Shown here in pieces: positions 18,889 through 27,698 of a stretch of DNA of 64,000 nucleotides. The translations under genes and the position numbers were made by a program. The DNA lies in contig NZ_JAJGBN010000009.1 in NCBI RefSeq assembly GCF_020782875.1, positions 30,497-94,496 of the forward strand, read 5' to 3'. The notes beneath the pieces were generated by a model. The model was given only the letters and a program-made list of their open reading frames with translations, had not been told where the DNA came from and ran no database searches. Position 1 is the first letter of the stretch. Every line of letters begins with the position of its first letter. This DNA comes from Allomuricauda sp. M10 (GTDB taxonomy: Bacteria > Bacteroidota > Bacteroidia > Flavobacteriales > Flavobacteriaceae).

Positions 18889-19917
18889 ATGGATTTTACC
18901 GACCAAAATGAGCTGTCTCCTGACGAGCTTTTTGAACACCATAAGTTTGTAGCCTCCAAAGGTCAAGAGCCTTTGCGGGTGGATAAATTCTTGATGAATT
19001 TTATTGAAAATGCCACCCGTAACAAGATTCAACAAGCGGCCAAAAATGGCCATATTTGGGTGAATGGTGCTACAGTAAAACAAAATTACAAGGTAAAGGC
19101 CGGGGATGAGGTGAAGGTGCTCTTTGAGCATCCACCCTACGAATTTTTGTTGACTCCCGAGAATATCCCATTGGACATTGTGTATGAGGACGATTCCCTT
19201 TTAGTGGTGAACAAACCTGCCGGAATGGTAGTGCATCCCGGGCATGGAAATTATTCCGGTACGCTCATCAACGCCTTGGTGTACCATTTTGAAAATTTGC
19301 CCAACAACAGTTCCAATAGGCCTGGGTTGGTGCATAGGATCGATAAGGATACTTCCGGACTTTTGGTGATTGCCAAAACAGAATTGGCCATGACCCATTT
19401 GGCACAGCAATTTTTTGAGAAAAGTAGTGAACGGGAATATGTGGCTCTTGTTTGGGGTAATGTTGAAGAAGATGAAGGCACTGTGGAGGGAAACATTGGT
19501 AGACATCCGAAGAACCGTTTGCAGATGACCGTTTATCCGGATGGGGAAGATGGAAAAGAAGCCATCACCCACTACAAGGTTTTGGAAAGGTTGGGGTACG
19601 TGACCTTGATTTCCTGCCGATTGGAAACGGGCCGAACCCATCAGATTAGGGTGCACATGAAATACATTGGGCATACGCTTTTCAATGACGAGCGCTATGG
19701 TGGGGATGCCATTTTGAAAGGAACCACCTTTACCAAATACAAACAGTTTGTGGATAATGCCTTCAAGGTGTTGCCGCGTCAGGCGTTACATGCCAAAACT
19801 CTGGGGTTTGAGCATCCGGTGACCGGAAAATTCATGCGTTTTGATACCGAATTGCCAGAGGATATGGTCCAATGCATTGAAAAATGGCGCAATTATTCCA
19901 AACACGTGGAACAATAG
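18889..19917 (+). CDS. rluD: RluA/RluD-family 23S rRNA pseudouridine synthase
   Basis: A 342-residue RNA-modifying enzyme. An S4-like RNA-binding domain (LRVDKFLMNFIENATRNKIQ) is followed by the RluA catalytic domain with the motif HRIDKDTSGLLVIAKT, whose aspartate near residue 153 is the nucleophile. CRLETGRTHQIRVHMKYIGH is the second family motif. It most resembles RluD, which modifies helix 69 of 23S rRNA, but the exact target cannot be read from sequence. It starts 2 nt after the PASTA gene, so the two form an operon. Confidence 0.9.
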   Translation: MDFTDQNELSPDELFEHHKFVASKGQEPLRVDKFLMNFIENATRNKIQQAAKNGHIWVNGATVKQNYKVKAGDEVKVLFEHPPYEFLLTPENIPLDIVYEDDSLLVVNKPAGMVVHPGHGNYSGTLINALVYHFENLPNNSSNRPGLVHRIDKDTSGLLVIAKTELAMTHLAQQFFEKSSEREYVALVWGNVEEDEGTVEGNIGRHPKNRLQMTVYPDGEDGKEAITHYKVLERLGYVTLISCRLETGRTHQIRVHMKYIGHTLFNDERYGGDAILKGTTFTKYKQFVDNAFKVLPRQALHAKTLGFEHPVTGKFMRFDTELPEDMVQCIEKWRNYSKHVEQ

Positions 19918-19981
19918 TTTTCATCAATCGTAGGATTGAAAACCTCATTGACGATCTTTTTCCAAAATTGAAAATCCTCAG

Positions 19982-19989
19982 TATTTTTG
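19982..19989 (+). promoter_or_regulatory. -7 box upstream of yaaA
   Basis: TATTTTTG matches TAnnTTTG and lies 17 nt before the yaaA ATG. No -33 TTG occurs at a suitable distance, so confidence is low. Confidence 0.35.
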
Positions 19990-20006
19990 AACTAAAGAAG
20001 CACTGA

Positions 20007-20768
20007 ATGAAAATTGTCATATCTCCGGCCAAGTCTCTCGATTTTGAATCGGAAATCCCAACATCAACCTATAGCCAACCCCTTTTTTTGGAGGAAGCGC
20101 AGAAACTGAACGCCATCCTGAAAAAGAAAAGACCAAAGGCATTATCGCAATTGATGTCCATTTCCGATAGTTTGGCACAATTGAACTGGGAACGTAACCA
20201 ACAATTTTCAGTTCCTTTCAGTCCCGAAAATGCTCGTCCTGCCGTGTATGCTTTTAACGGTGATGTATACCAAGGCTTGGACGCACAAACGATTCCATTG
20301 GAGAAACTGGACAAGTTGCAGGATACGCTTCGGATTTTATCCGGACTGTATGGCATCTTGAAACCTTTGGACCTGATGCAGCCCTACCGTTTGGAAATGG
20401 GCACCCAATTAAAGGTGGGCCGAAAAAAGAACCTGCACGAATTTTGGAAAAAACAACTGACCGACCATTTGAACCAAGAACTGGTGGATGGGGAACTTTT
20501 TGTGAACTTGGCCAGTAACGAATATTTTGGTGCCGTTGATGAAAAGAAACTCAAGGTTCCGGTAATCACCCCCATTTTTAAGGATTGGAAAAACGATCAA
20601 TTGAAGATCATCAGTTTCTTCGCCAAAAAGGCAAGGGGCTCTATGGTTCGTTATATCCTCGATACAGATGCCAAGACCTTGGAAGACATTAAAGGTTTTG
20701 ATTATGACGGATATCTTTTCAGTCAGGAACATACCCTAAAGGCCAATGAGCCTGTTTTCATTCGCTAA
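20007..20768 (+). CDS. yaaA: Peroxide stress protein YaaA
   Basis: A 253-residue UPF0246 protein. In E. coli YaaA is induced by OxyR and lowers intracellular free iron during peroxide stress. Family landmarks are the start [60 protein letters not shown] and [14 protein letters not shown]. The protein is cytoplasmic and has no membrane span. It stands alone on its transcript as far as spacing shows. Confidence 0.95.
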   Translation: MKIVISPAKSLDFESEIPTSTYSQPLFLEEAQKLNAILKKKRPKALSQLMSISDSLAQLNWERNQQFSVPFSPENARPAVYAFNGDVYQGLDAQTIPLEKLDKLQDTLRILSGLYGILKPLDLMQPYRLEMGTQLKVGRKKNLHEFWKKQLTDHLNQELVDGELFVNLASNEYFGAVDEKKLKVPVITPIFKDWKNDQLKIISFFAKKARGSMVRYILDTDAKTLEDIKGFDYDGYLFSQEHTLKANEPVFIR

Positions 20769-20938
20769 ATCTTTGGCAAAGACCTAAGGATTTAGTATGT
20801 TTTAGTGTTCATTGAATCGTGTTATGATTGGAGGGCACTGGTCCTAAATTGTGATACGCATAAATTTAATCCCAAGGTTTCAGTTTAATCACGACCTTTG
20901 GGTGTACACTCATTTAAAACGATAACACCAAATAATCC

Positions 20939-23485
20939 ATGCAGCATTCCAGACGGTTAGAAGAATTTAAAAAATCGGTAACCAACAAGTTCAATATCTA
21001 CAATAGTTTGTTTTTGAGCTTGCCCTATAAAAATGTGGAAAACGTGGGCATTTTGATTCCCCTTTTGCTCGATCAGTGTGAAAAGGGACTCAAAGCAGGG
21101 AAAGAGCCGCAGGAAATTTTAGAGGTGTTCTTTTCCAATTTTGTCAACATCAAGGACGAAAGGGAACGCTTGGATTTCATGTTCAAGATCATTCAATATG
21201 TGGAAAGGCAAGTGGTGCTTTATGATAGTGTGGAAGATGCTGCTTTCCCAAAACTGCAAAAATACAGCAACTCCTTGACCATCAAGGATTATTTTGAATT
21301 GGTGAACCGAACCAAAAACTGGGACAAAGTATCCAAAAAACTGTCTACATTTAGTGCACGGATCGTACTAACGGCCCACCCGACCCAGTTTTACACTCCG
21401 GCCGTTTTGGACATTATTGCGGAGCTTCGGTCGTTGATCGATCATGATCAGATCTATGATATTGATGTGACCTTGCAACAGTTGGGTCTTACCTCTTTGA
21501 TCAATGCCAAAAAACCAACCCCTTTGGATGAGGCCAAGAACATCATTTATATTCTCAGGAATACCTACTATGATGCCGTGGGCCAGTTGTACCAATATGT
21601 AAAGCGCAACATCAAAGACGAGCATTTTGAGAATTATAATATCATAAAATTGGGCTTTTGGCCTGGTGGTGACCGAGATGGAAACCCATTCGTGACCGCG
21701 GATATTACAAGTCAAGTGGCAGATGAACTTCGTTTGACATTGATGAAGTGCTATTACAACGACCTGAAGGAACTGCGCAAAAAACTCACCTTTCAGTCTA
21801 TGCAGGAAGACTTGAACCAGTTGAGTGCCAAACTTTATCTGGCCATGTTCAACGCCAAGGCACCGGTACAATACAATGAGATAATCGATCATTTGAAATC
21901 CGTTAGGGAAAAATTGATTGCCGATTATCATGAGCTGTACTTGGATCAGTTGGATAAGTTCATCGACAAGGTCCATATTTTCAAGACCCACTTTGCCTCG
22001 TTGGACATCCGTCAGGATCACAGCAAGCATAAATTGGTGGTAGAAACCGTGTTGAAACAACAAGGGGCCATCAAGGAAAGTTTGGATGAATTGAAGGAAA
22101 AAGATTTGGTAAAATGGTTGTTGCAGAAAGATTTCAAACTAGATCCATCGGATTATGACGATGAAATCGTGAAGGATACCATTACCAATATCCAACAACT
22201 AAAGGCAATTCAGGAGCGAAATGGGGAAGATGGATGCAACCGTTACATCATCAGTAATTCCGAAGATATCTTTTCGGTATTGTTCGTTTTTGGATTGTTC
22301 AGATGGTGTGGTTGGGACGATAAGGAAATCACTTTCGACATCATTCCACTCTTCGAGACTATGAAGGGTATGGAAGTTTCCGAAGAAGTGATGCAGACCT
22401 TGTTCGATATTCCAAAATACCGCAAGCATCTGGAACGCCGAAATGAAACGCATACCATCATGCTTGGTTTTTCCGATGGTACCAAGGATGGTGGCTATCT
22501 AAAGGCCAACTGGTCTATCTTGAAGACCAAGGAAACCTTGAGTAAAGTCTGTAAAAAGAACGGCATCAAGGCCATTTTCTTTGACGGTAGGGGAGGCCCA
22601 CCAGCACGTGGCGGAGGTAAGACCCATAGGTTCTACGCGGCCCAGACCAAGGATGTGGCCAACCATGAGATTCAATTGACCATACAAGGCCAGACCATTA
22701 CCAGTACCTATGGTACAAAGGAACAGTTCATGCACAATTCGGAGCAATTGCTCACCGCAGGACTGAGCAACAATATTTTCGGTAAGGAATTGGTGTTGAC
22801 ATCGGCCCAACGAAAATTGATGGAAGAACTGTCGGACCTTAGTTTTGATAAGTACGATGCCCTAAAACAGCATGAAAAGTTCATTCCGTATTTGGAACAC
22901 AGGAGCACCTTGAAATATTATACCAAGGCCAATATAGGCAGTAGACCAGGCAAGAGGGGTAACAAGAGCCAATTGACCTTGGCTGATCTGCGTGCCATTT
23001 CATTTGTGGGGTCATGGAGCCAGTTGAAACAAAACGTTCCAGGATATTTTGGATTGGGCTCTGCCATTCAGCAATTAAAGGATGAAGGCAGAATGAACGA
23101 GGTTAAAAAATTGTACAAGGAAGTGCCATTCTTCAAGGCATTGATGCTGAATAGTATGATGTCTTTGGCCAAGACCAATTTTGACCTTACCCGTTATATG
23201 AAGGATGATCCCGAGTTCGGGGAATTCTGGAGTATTTTGCATAATGAGTTCGAACTCTCCAAAAAGATGTTGTTGCAAATCTCTGGATTGAAGATTTTGA
23301 TGGAGGACGAAGAGGTTTCGAGGGAATCCGTGAAGATCAGAGAGAAAATTGTATTGCCACTTTTGGTCATCCAACAGAACGCCTTGTACCACATTACCCA
23401 AAAATCGGAATACTTGGAATTGTACGAAAAAATCGTGACGCGCTCCCTTTATGGTAACATCAACGCCAGTAGAAACTCGGCATAA
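20939..23485 (+). CDS. ppc: Phosphoenolpyruvate carboxylase
   Basis: Adds bicarbonate to PEP to form oxaloacetate, replenishing the TCA cycle. The 848-residue length is at the short end of the family (often about 880-950). The catalytic motifs are all present: LTAHPTQF with the essential histidine near residue 147, GGDRDGNPFV, LGFSDGTKDGGYLKANW, and FDGRGGPPARGGG near residue 548. The C-terminus is NASRNSA rather than the usual NTG; many short PEPCs deviate here. A 170-nt leader region precedes it, with an imperfect CCCAAGGT/ACCTTTGGG hairpin at 20872-20903. Confidence 0.95.
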   Translation: MQHSRRLEEFKKSVTNKFNIYNSLFLSLPYKNVENVGILIPLLLDQCEKGLKAGKEPQEILEVFFSNFVNIKDERERLDFMFKIIQYVERQVVLYDSVEDAAFPKLQKYSNSLTIKDYFELVNRTKNWDKVSKKLSTFSARIVLTAHPTQFYTPAVLDIIAELRSLIDHDQIYDIDVTLQQLGLTSLINAKKPTPLDEAKNIIYILRNTYYDAVGQLYQYVKRNIKDEHFENYNIIKLGFWPGGDRDGNPFVTADITSQVADELRLTLMKCYYNDLKELRKKLTFQSMQEDLNQLSAKLYLAMFNAKAPVQYNEIIDHLKSVREKLIADYHELYLDQLDKFIDKVHIFKTHFASLDIRQDHSKHKLVVETVLKQQGAIKESLDELKEKDLVKWLLQKDFKLDPSDYDDEIVKDTITNIQQLKAIQERNGEDGCNRYIISNSEDIFSVLFVFGLFRWCGWDDKEITFDIIPLFETMKGMEVSEEVMQTLFDIPKYRKHLERRNETHTIMLGFSDGTKDGGYLKANWSILKTKETLSKVCKKNGIKAIFFDGRGGPPARGGGKTHRFYAAQTKDVANHEIQLTIQGQTITSTYGTKEQFMHNSEQLLTAGLSNNIFGKELVLTSAQRKLMEELSDLSFDKYDALKQHEKFIPYLEHRSTLKYYTKANIGSRPGKRGNKSQLTLADLRAISFVGSWSQLKQNVPGYFGLGSAIQQLKDEGRMNEVKKLYKEVPFFKALMLNSMMSLAKTNFDLTRYMKDDPEFGEFWSILHNEFELSKKMLLQISGLKILMEDEEVSRESVKIREKIVLPLLVIQQNALYHITQKSEYLELYEKIVTRSLYGNINASRNSA

Positions 23486-23516
23486 CTGTCTTTAAAAATG
23501 TTGCGAATTTGCAGCG

Positions 23517-23546
23517 TTGACTTTTGGCAAATTAATTCTATTTTTA
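23517..23546 (+). promoter_or_regulatory. Possible promoter of the TPR protein gene
   Basis: TTG (23517-23519), a 19-nt spacer and TATTTTTA (23539-23546) match TTG-N19-TAnnTTTG except for the last base. It ends 4 nt before the ATG at 23551, so the transcript would be leaderless or nearly so. Confidence 0.4.
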
Positions 23547-23550
23547 GGTG

Positions 23551-24276
23551 ATGTATTATTATGTAATAGTTGCCTTACAGGGTTTTTGCGTGTATCACTG
23601 TTATACCCACAGAAACAATTATTATTGGATATTTGCAATCATATTTCTTCCTCTGGTAGGTTCGATTCTATATCTTTTAATGAATGTCTTTCAAAAAAGG
23701 GACATTGAAAAGGTGCAGGAAAGCTTGGTCACCGCTATTAATCCTTCTAAAAAAATTAAAGATTTAGAAAAGAAATTTAAGTTTTCTGAGACCTTTGAAA
23801 ATCAAGTATCCCTAGCGGATGCCTATTTGAATGAAGGAATGTATGAAGAGGCCATTAAAAATTATAGGGCATCTTTAAAGGATGTCTTCGTCAATGATTT
23901 TTATGCGATTTCAAAGTTGGTAGAGGCCTATTATTATGCCGAGGATTATGATAATACTATCCAATATGTGGATAAAATAAAGGACAATCCCTCCTTTAGA
24001 AAGTCGAAAGCATCGTTTTTATATGGATTGGCTTTGGAGAAAACAGGTAATATGGCATCTGCGGAAGAATATTTAAGAGTCTTTGATGCACCGTATTCCA
24101 ATTTTAATGAGCGCTTGGAGCTTTCTCGGTTCTTGGTTAGGCAGAATAAGATTGAAGAGGCCAAAGAAGTCCTTCAAGAAATGATTTCTGAGTCAGAGCA
24201 TATGTCTAGGCAAAGTTTTAAGACGAATAGGGAAGCCATTGAGAAAGCCAAGGAAGAGTTTGCGTCACTTGCATAA
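23551..24276 (+). CDS. Membrane-anchored tetratricopeptide-like protein
   Basis: A 241-residue protein. The N-terminus holds one or two short membrane segments (YYVIVALQGFCVYHCYTH; YWIFAIIFLPLVGSILYLLM, to about residue 50). The rest is helical with TPR-like repeats: FENQVSLADAYLNEGMYEEA, then SKLVEAYYYAEDYDNTIQYV and SFLYGLALEKTGNMASAEEY. It probably acts as an interaction scaffold at the inner membrane. A GTG codon directly precedes the ATG; the ATG is chosen. Its stop codon overlaps the next ATG by 1 nt (TAATG). Confidence 0.75.
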   Translation: MYYYVIVALQGFCVYHCYTHRNNYYWIFAIIFLPLVGSILYLLMNVFQKRDIEKVQESLVTAINPSKKIKDLEKKFKFSETFENQVSLADAYLNEGMYEEAIKNYRASLKDVFVNDFYAISKLVEAYYYAEDYDNTIQYVDKIKDNPSFRKSKASFLYGLALEKTGNMASAEEYLRVFDAPYSNFNERLELSRFLVRQNKIEEAKEVLQEMISESEHMSRQSFKTNREAIEKAKEEFASLA

Positions 24277-24983
24277 TGTTCTTACACCGCCATCCATACG
24301 AGCCATTTCTATTTCCCGAAGCCACCAAACTTATCGTGGGTACCTTGCCACCGCCCCGTTTTACTACAGGGGAGTTGAAAAAAGAGGATGTGGATTTCTG
24401 CTACGGGAGCTGCAATGGTATGCTATGGCCCATTTTGGACCGAATCTTTGATCTGGGGTTAAAATATGAGACTACGGCCGAGGCCATTTTTCAAAGAGAA
24501 CAATTTCTGTTGAAACACAAAATTGGTGTCTGTGATATTGTACAAAGCGCGGAACGTTCCAAGATTGATGCTTCCGATTTGGGAATGCAAAACGTTGAAC
24601 TCCGTGATATGATTGGTTATTTAAGGCACTTTCCTAAAGTGGATACTCTTCTGTTCACCGGCGGCAATAGTAAGAATGGTCCGGAATATTTCTTTAGAAA
24701 ACAACTAAGGGAATACGACATAAAATTAGAAGTAGTGAATGATGAAGTACCACGAATCCATGAGTTTAAATTGCCTTTGTCTGTTAGTGAAATTGAAAAA
24801 TTGAAACCGCTGTCGGTTCGAGCGCAGTCGAGAACTATTAAAACGGTTTCCCTGACCGCTCCTTCCGGTGCCGCCAACCGCGCAGTGGGAAGTCTTGAAG
24901 CTTACAAAAAGCTAAAAGATAAAGACCCTAATTTCAATACTTTGGATTTTAGGGTGATGCAGTATCGCGAATTTTTCAAATAA
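24276..24983 (+). CDS. Uracil-DNA-glycosylase-superfamily protein (Mug-like)
   Basis: A 235-residue protein with the UDG fold: FPEATKLIVGTLPPPRF (motif A region), DFCYGSCNGMLWPIL, VCDIVQSAERSKIDASD, LLFTGGNSKNGPEYF and the C-terminal SLTAPSGAANRAVGS. It probably removes damaged or mismatched bases from DNA. Translation is coupled to the TPR gene by a TAATG overlap. Residues about 179-187 (LSVRAQSRT) are encoded by a copy of the GAGCGnAGTCGA repeat, 24811-24835. The same peptide occurs in TrpF of this window, so this stretch is probably acquired. Confidence 0.8.
   Translation: MFLHRHPYEPFLFPEATKLIVGTLPPPRFTTGELKKEDVDFCYGSCNGMLWPILDRIFDLGLKYETTAEAIFQREQFLLKHKIGVCDIVQSAERSKIDASDLGMQNVELRDMIGYLRHFPKVDTLLFTGGNSKNGPEYFFRKQLREYDIKLEVVNDEVPRIHEFKLPLSVSEIEKLKPLSVRAQSRTIKTVSLTAPSGAANRAVGSLEAYKKLKDKDPNFNTLDFRVMQYREFFK
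24811..24835 (+). repeat. Half copy of the GAGCGnAGTCGA element inside the glycosylase-like gene
   Basis: The 25-nt stretch TGTCGGTTCGAGCGCAGTCG plus AGAAC matches the left arm of the intergenic inverted-repeat family found at 29255, 59736 and elsewhere. It is read in frame as LSVRAQSRT. A right arm is not clearly present. Confidence 0.75.
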
Positions 24984-25086
24984 CACTGTGTCTAGTAGCC
25001 TTAGGAAAGATTTAAAATTTGTTTAAGGCAATTTTAAGACCAGTACTGCGTATATATAACAATCACAAAACCTAAAAATCAAGAAA

Positions 25087-25266
25087 ATGAAATCAATAAA
25101 TAAAATTATCGGAATTTTTTTTGCTGTAACGCTTATGGCCTCGTGTTCAGCAAATTATCATGCCAATAAAAATGGGATTCCCCCAGGCCAGGCCAAAAAA
25201 ATTACGGGGGCACAAAGCGCCAAAGATTATGCCCCTGGTCAACAAAAGAATAAAAACAAGAACTGA
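25087..25266 (+). CDS. Small PPGQAKK-type lipoprotein
   Basis: A 59-residue gene found by reading the gap after the glycosylase gene. MKSINKIIGIFFAVTLMASC is a lipoprotein signal with Cys20. The mature 40 residues contain IPPGQAKKITGAQSAKDYAP followed by GQQKNKNKN. The PPGqAKK...SAK.yAPGq pattern recurs in small Bacteroidota lipoproteins that databases sometimes label quinol oxidase subunit 4; that label has no support here. Expected in the outer or inner membrane leaflet. A perfect terminator follows 20 nt after the stop. Function unknown. Confidence 0.7.
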   Translation: MKSINKIIGIFFAVTLMASCSANYHANKNGIPPGQAKKITGAQSAKDYAPGQQKNKNKN

Positions 25267-25285
25267 TTTTGTCAGTTAAAATCAT

Positions 25286-25317
25286 AAAAAAGGCCCCATG
25301 ATCATGGGGCCTTTTTT
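25286..25317. terminator. Perfectly palindromic bidirectional terminator
   Basis: A6, then GGCCCCATGATCATGGGGCC, then T6 form a 32-bp perfect palindrome between the small lipoprotein gene (plus) and the M20 peptidase gene (minus). Both strands read a GC-rich stem followed by a U-tract, so it can end both convergent transcripts. Confidence 0.9.
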
Positions 25318-25338
25318 ATGATATACTTCTTTTGATCC

Positions 25339-26835
25339 TTATTTTATGGGAGTGGACAATATTCCATAAAAAGCTTTGATCCCATAAGCCAATTGACCAA
25401 TCTTTACATTTTCATTCGGACTATGCTGGTTATTGTCAGGATTTACGACTGGAACGATAAAAGCAGGAATCTTCAATTCGTTGATAAAAGGGGCAATGGG
25501 AACCGTTCCACCCATGGTTCTAATTTGGATGACATCCTTGTTAAAAGTATTTTTCATGGTTGCTGTCAAAAACTGACCGTAAGGATTGTTTAGGTCGGTA
25601 CGAAATGCATCGGTTACACTACCTTCCTTCACCATTACAATTTTGTCAAATTGCATCCGCTCTTCTTTAGTGGGTTCATGATCCAACACTTTGAACCCTT
25701 GCTTTGCAATGTGGTCCTTGACCAATTTTTTTAATCGATTACCATCGGATTCCACTACCAATCTTAGGTCCAACTCCGCGGTGGCACTTTCTGGTACAAT
25801 AGTGCGGGCCTGTTCGCCAATCCATGCAGAACCCAATCCTCTTATGTTCAAGGAAGGATATTGTAAGGCTTCCTGGTAAAAACTGCCGACCTTTTCAGGG
25901 GTCTTAAATTGAAGTCGCTCTGCAATTTCGGCATCACTGTCCGGAACACTTTTCAAAATAGCTTTTGTGGCTTCATCAATCGTGATTCCATCGTAATATC
26001 CAGGGATAAGTACCCTACCTTCGGAATCTTTCATACTGGCCAGCAATTGGGACAATTGAAAACCAGGGTTTGGGGCATAATTCCCATAATGCCCACTGTG
26101 TTGGGGTTTAATGGGACCATACGTGGTCAAGGAAAGGGTGGTGATACCCCTGCAGCCATAAACCACGGTGGGTTCCCCAGAGGAATGTACGGGACCATCC
26201 ACGATCATCAAAAAGTCGGCTTCCAAAAGCTCGCGATATTGTTTAACGGCTTTAGGAAGTGGCTTGCTGCTTTTTTCCTCTTCACTGTCCAATATCACCT
26301 TTACGTTGAAGGGTATCTCCTTGCCATCTTGCTTTAAAAGGTCGATGGTGTTCAATAGCATTACGATTGGTGACTTATCATCCGAAGTGGAACGACCGAA
26401 CAATCGCCATTCGTAATTAATGTCGTCATTCAATTCATCAAATGAGACGGTTTTGAAACCATCACCTTCGGGAACCTTCAATACCATTTTATAAGGGTCG
26501 GGCTGGTCCCATTTGCTAGGGTCAACCGATTGGCCATCCAAGTGCATGTAGATCAAAACGGTAGGCTTATCATTGTTCATGGGCAAAGCCGCAAAGAACA
26601 AAGGCAGTCCATCCGTATCCAAAACAGCAGTGTTGAATCCACGTTCCCCAAACTTTCGTTTCAACCACATGATATTTCTGTCAATATCATCAGGGTTCAA
26701 GGCATCGTTGGGGATGGCTATGAATTCCTGAAGTTCGTTGATGGCATCGGCCACTTGGGATTTTACAGCAACATCATCTTGGGCAAAAAGGGAAAATGAA
26801 AGTATAAGGGAAAGGAATGAAACAGTTTTTTTCAT
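25339..26835 (-). CDS. M20-family metallopeptidase, exported
   Basis: A 498-residue zinc peptidase with signal peptide MKKTVSFLSLILSFSLFAQ. The M20 zinc motifs are visible: VLIYMHLDGQSVD (His ligand; the usual GHxD is MHLD), WRLFGRSTSDDKSPIVMLLN (bridging Asp), ILDSEEEKSS (catalytic Glu pair) and QHSPNENVKIGQ (last His). The dimerisation domain lies between. It probably cleaves dipeptides or N-acyl amino acids in the periplasm. It follows trpA by 34 nt on the same strand and only a short stem lies between, so read-through from the trp operon is possible. Confidence 0.88.
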   Translation of the reverse strand: MKKTVSFLSLILSFSLFAQDDVAVKSQVADAINELQEFIAIPNDALNPDDIDRNIMWLKRKFGERGFNTAVLDTDGLPLFFAALPMNNDKPTVLIYMHLDGQSVDPSKWDQPDPYKMVLKVPEGDGFKTVSFDELNDDINYEWRLFGRSTSDDKSPIVMLLNTIDLLKQDGKEIPFNVKVILDSEEEKSSKPLPKAVKQYRELLEADFLMIVDGPVHSSGEPTVVYGCRGITTLSLTTYGPIKPQHSGHYGNYAPNPGFQLSQLLASMKDSEGRVLIPGYYDGITIDEATKAILKSVPDSDAEIAERLQFKTPEKVGSFYQEALQYPSLNIRGLGSAWIGEQARTIVPESATAELDLRLVVESDGNRLKKLVKDHIAKQGFKVLDHEPTKEERMQFDKIVMVKEGSVTDAFRTDLNNPYGQFLTATMKNTFNKDVIQIRTMGGTVPIAPFINELKIPAFIVPVVNPDNNQHSPNENVKIGQLAYGIKAFYGILSTPIK

Positions 26836-26869
26836 GGGACAAAATAGGGTTCATTTTAAAACCCGAAAT

Positions 26870-27631
26870 TTAACGAATTTGACCCACAAAACCACTGATT
26901 CCGTCCACCCCATTTTGTGTTAAATGTTTGATGAAGGCCGAACCAATGATGGCTCCCTTCGTTTGTGCTGTTGCCTGCTGAAAGGTCTGAGTATTGCTGA
27001 TTCCGAACCCGACAATTTGCGGATTTTTCAAATTCATGGCTGCAATACGTTCAAAATAAGCGGCTTGCTCTGGCCCAAAACCTTCCTTGGTCCCTGTAGT
27101 GCTGGCAGAACTTACCATATAAATAAATCCTTCCGAAGCATCATCAATGGCTTTGATTCGGGTATCACTCGTCTGTGGTGTAATCAAAAACACATTTATC
27201 AATCCGTGTTTTTTAAAAATAGGTTCATATTCTTCCTGATACACATCCAGTGGTAGATCGGGAAGAATGAGCCCGTCAATACCGATTTCCTCACATTTTT
27301 GGCAGAAAGCCTCCACTCCATATTGCAAAACAGGATTGAAATAGCCCATTAAAATCAGAGGAATGGAAACCGTTTTACGGATATTCTTCAATTGCTCGAA
27401 GAGTAACGATGTTGTCATCCCATTTTTAAGGGCGGCAGTGGAACTTGCTTGGATTGTGGGTCCATCGGCCAACGGGTCGCTGAAGGGCAATCCAATTTCG
27501 ATGAGGTCCACACCGCTTTTTTCCAAATCTTGGATGATTTTTACTGTGTCATTCAAGGATGGATATCCTGCCGTAAAATATATGGAGAGGATTTTTTTGT
27601 CCTCTTGTAGTTTTTGTTTGATTCTGTTCAT
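26870..27631 (-). CDS. trpA: Tryptophan synthase alpha chain
   Basis: Cleaves indole-3-glycerol phosphate to indole and glyceraldehyde 3-phosphate and channels indole to TrpB. The 253-residue TIM barrel shows the catalytic Glu in VDLIEIGLPFSDPLADGPTI, the second acid in GIDGLILPDLPLD, and the phosphate site VGFGISNTQTF. It is the last gene of the trp operon. A short repeat of the ATGTGAGATTTGAG type fills the 67-nt gap to trpB. Confidence 0.98.
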   Translation of the reverse strand: MNRIKQKLQEDKKILSIYFTAGYPSLNDTVKIIQDLEKSGVDLIEIGLPFSDPLADGPTIQASSTAALKNGMTTSLLFEQLKNIRKTVSIPLILMGYFNPVLQYGVEAFCQKCEEIGIDGLILPDLPLDVYQEEYEPIFKKHGLINVFLITPQTSDTRIKAIDDASEGFIYMVSSASTTGTKEGFGPEQAAYFERIAAMNLKNPQIVGFGISNTQTFQQATAQTKGAIIGSAFIKHLTQNGVDGISGFVGQIR

Positions 27632-27639
27632 AAATAAAG

Positions 27640-27698
27640 ATTTGAGATGTGAGATTTGAGTAATGAGAGTCTAGTGTCTAGCATCCCATATCTAACAT
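27640..27698. repeat. ATGTGAGATTTGAG-type intergenic repeat
   Basis: The trpB-trpA gap holds GATTTGAGATGTGAGATTTG and related words. A similar stretch, in inverted-repeat form, fills the nusG-rplK gap at 48795-48882. The family differs from the GAGCGnAGTCGA elements. Confidence 0.5.

Noticed and set aside
20766..20792. Terminator after yaaA
   Set aside because: The stem AAATCTTTGG/CCTAAGGATTT is interrupted and no clear U-tract follows.
21368..22063. 231-residue minus-strand frame over ppc
   Set aside because: Antisense shadow of a conserved enzyme.
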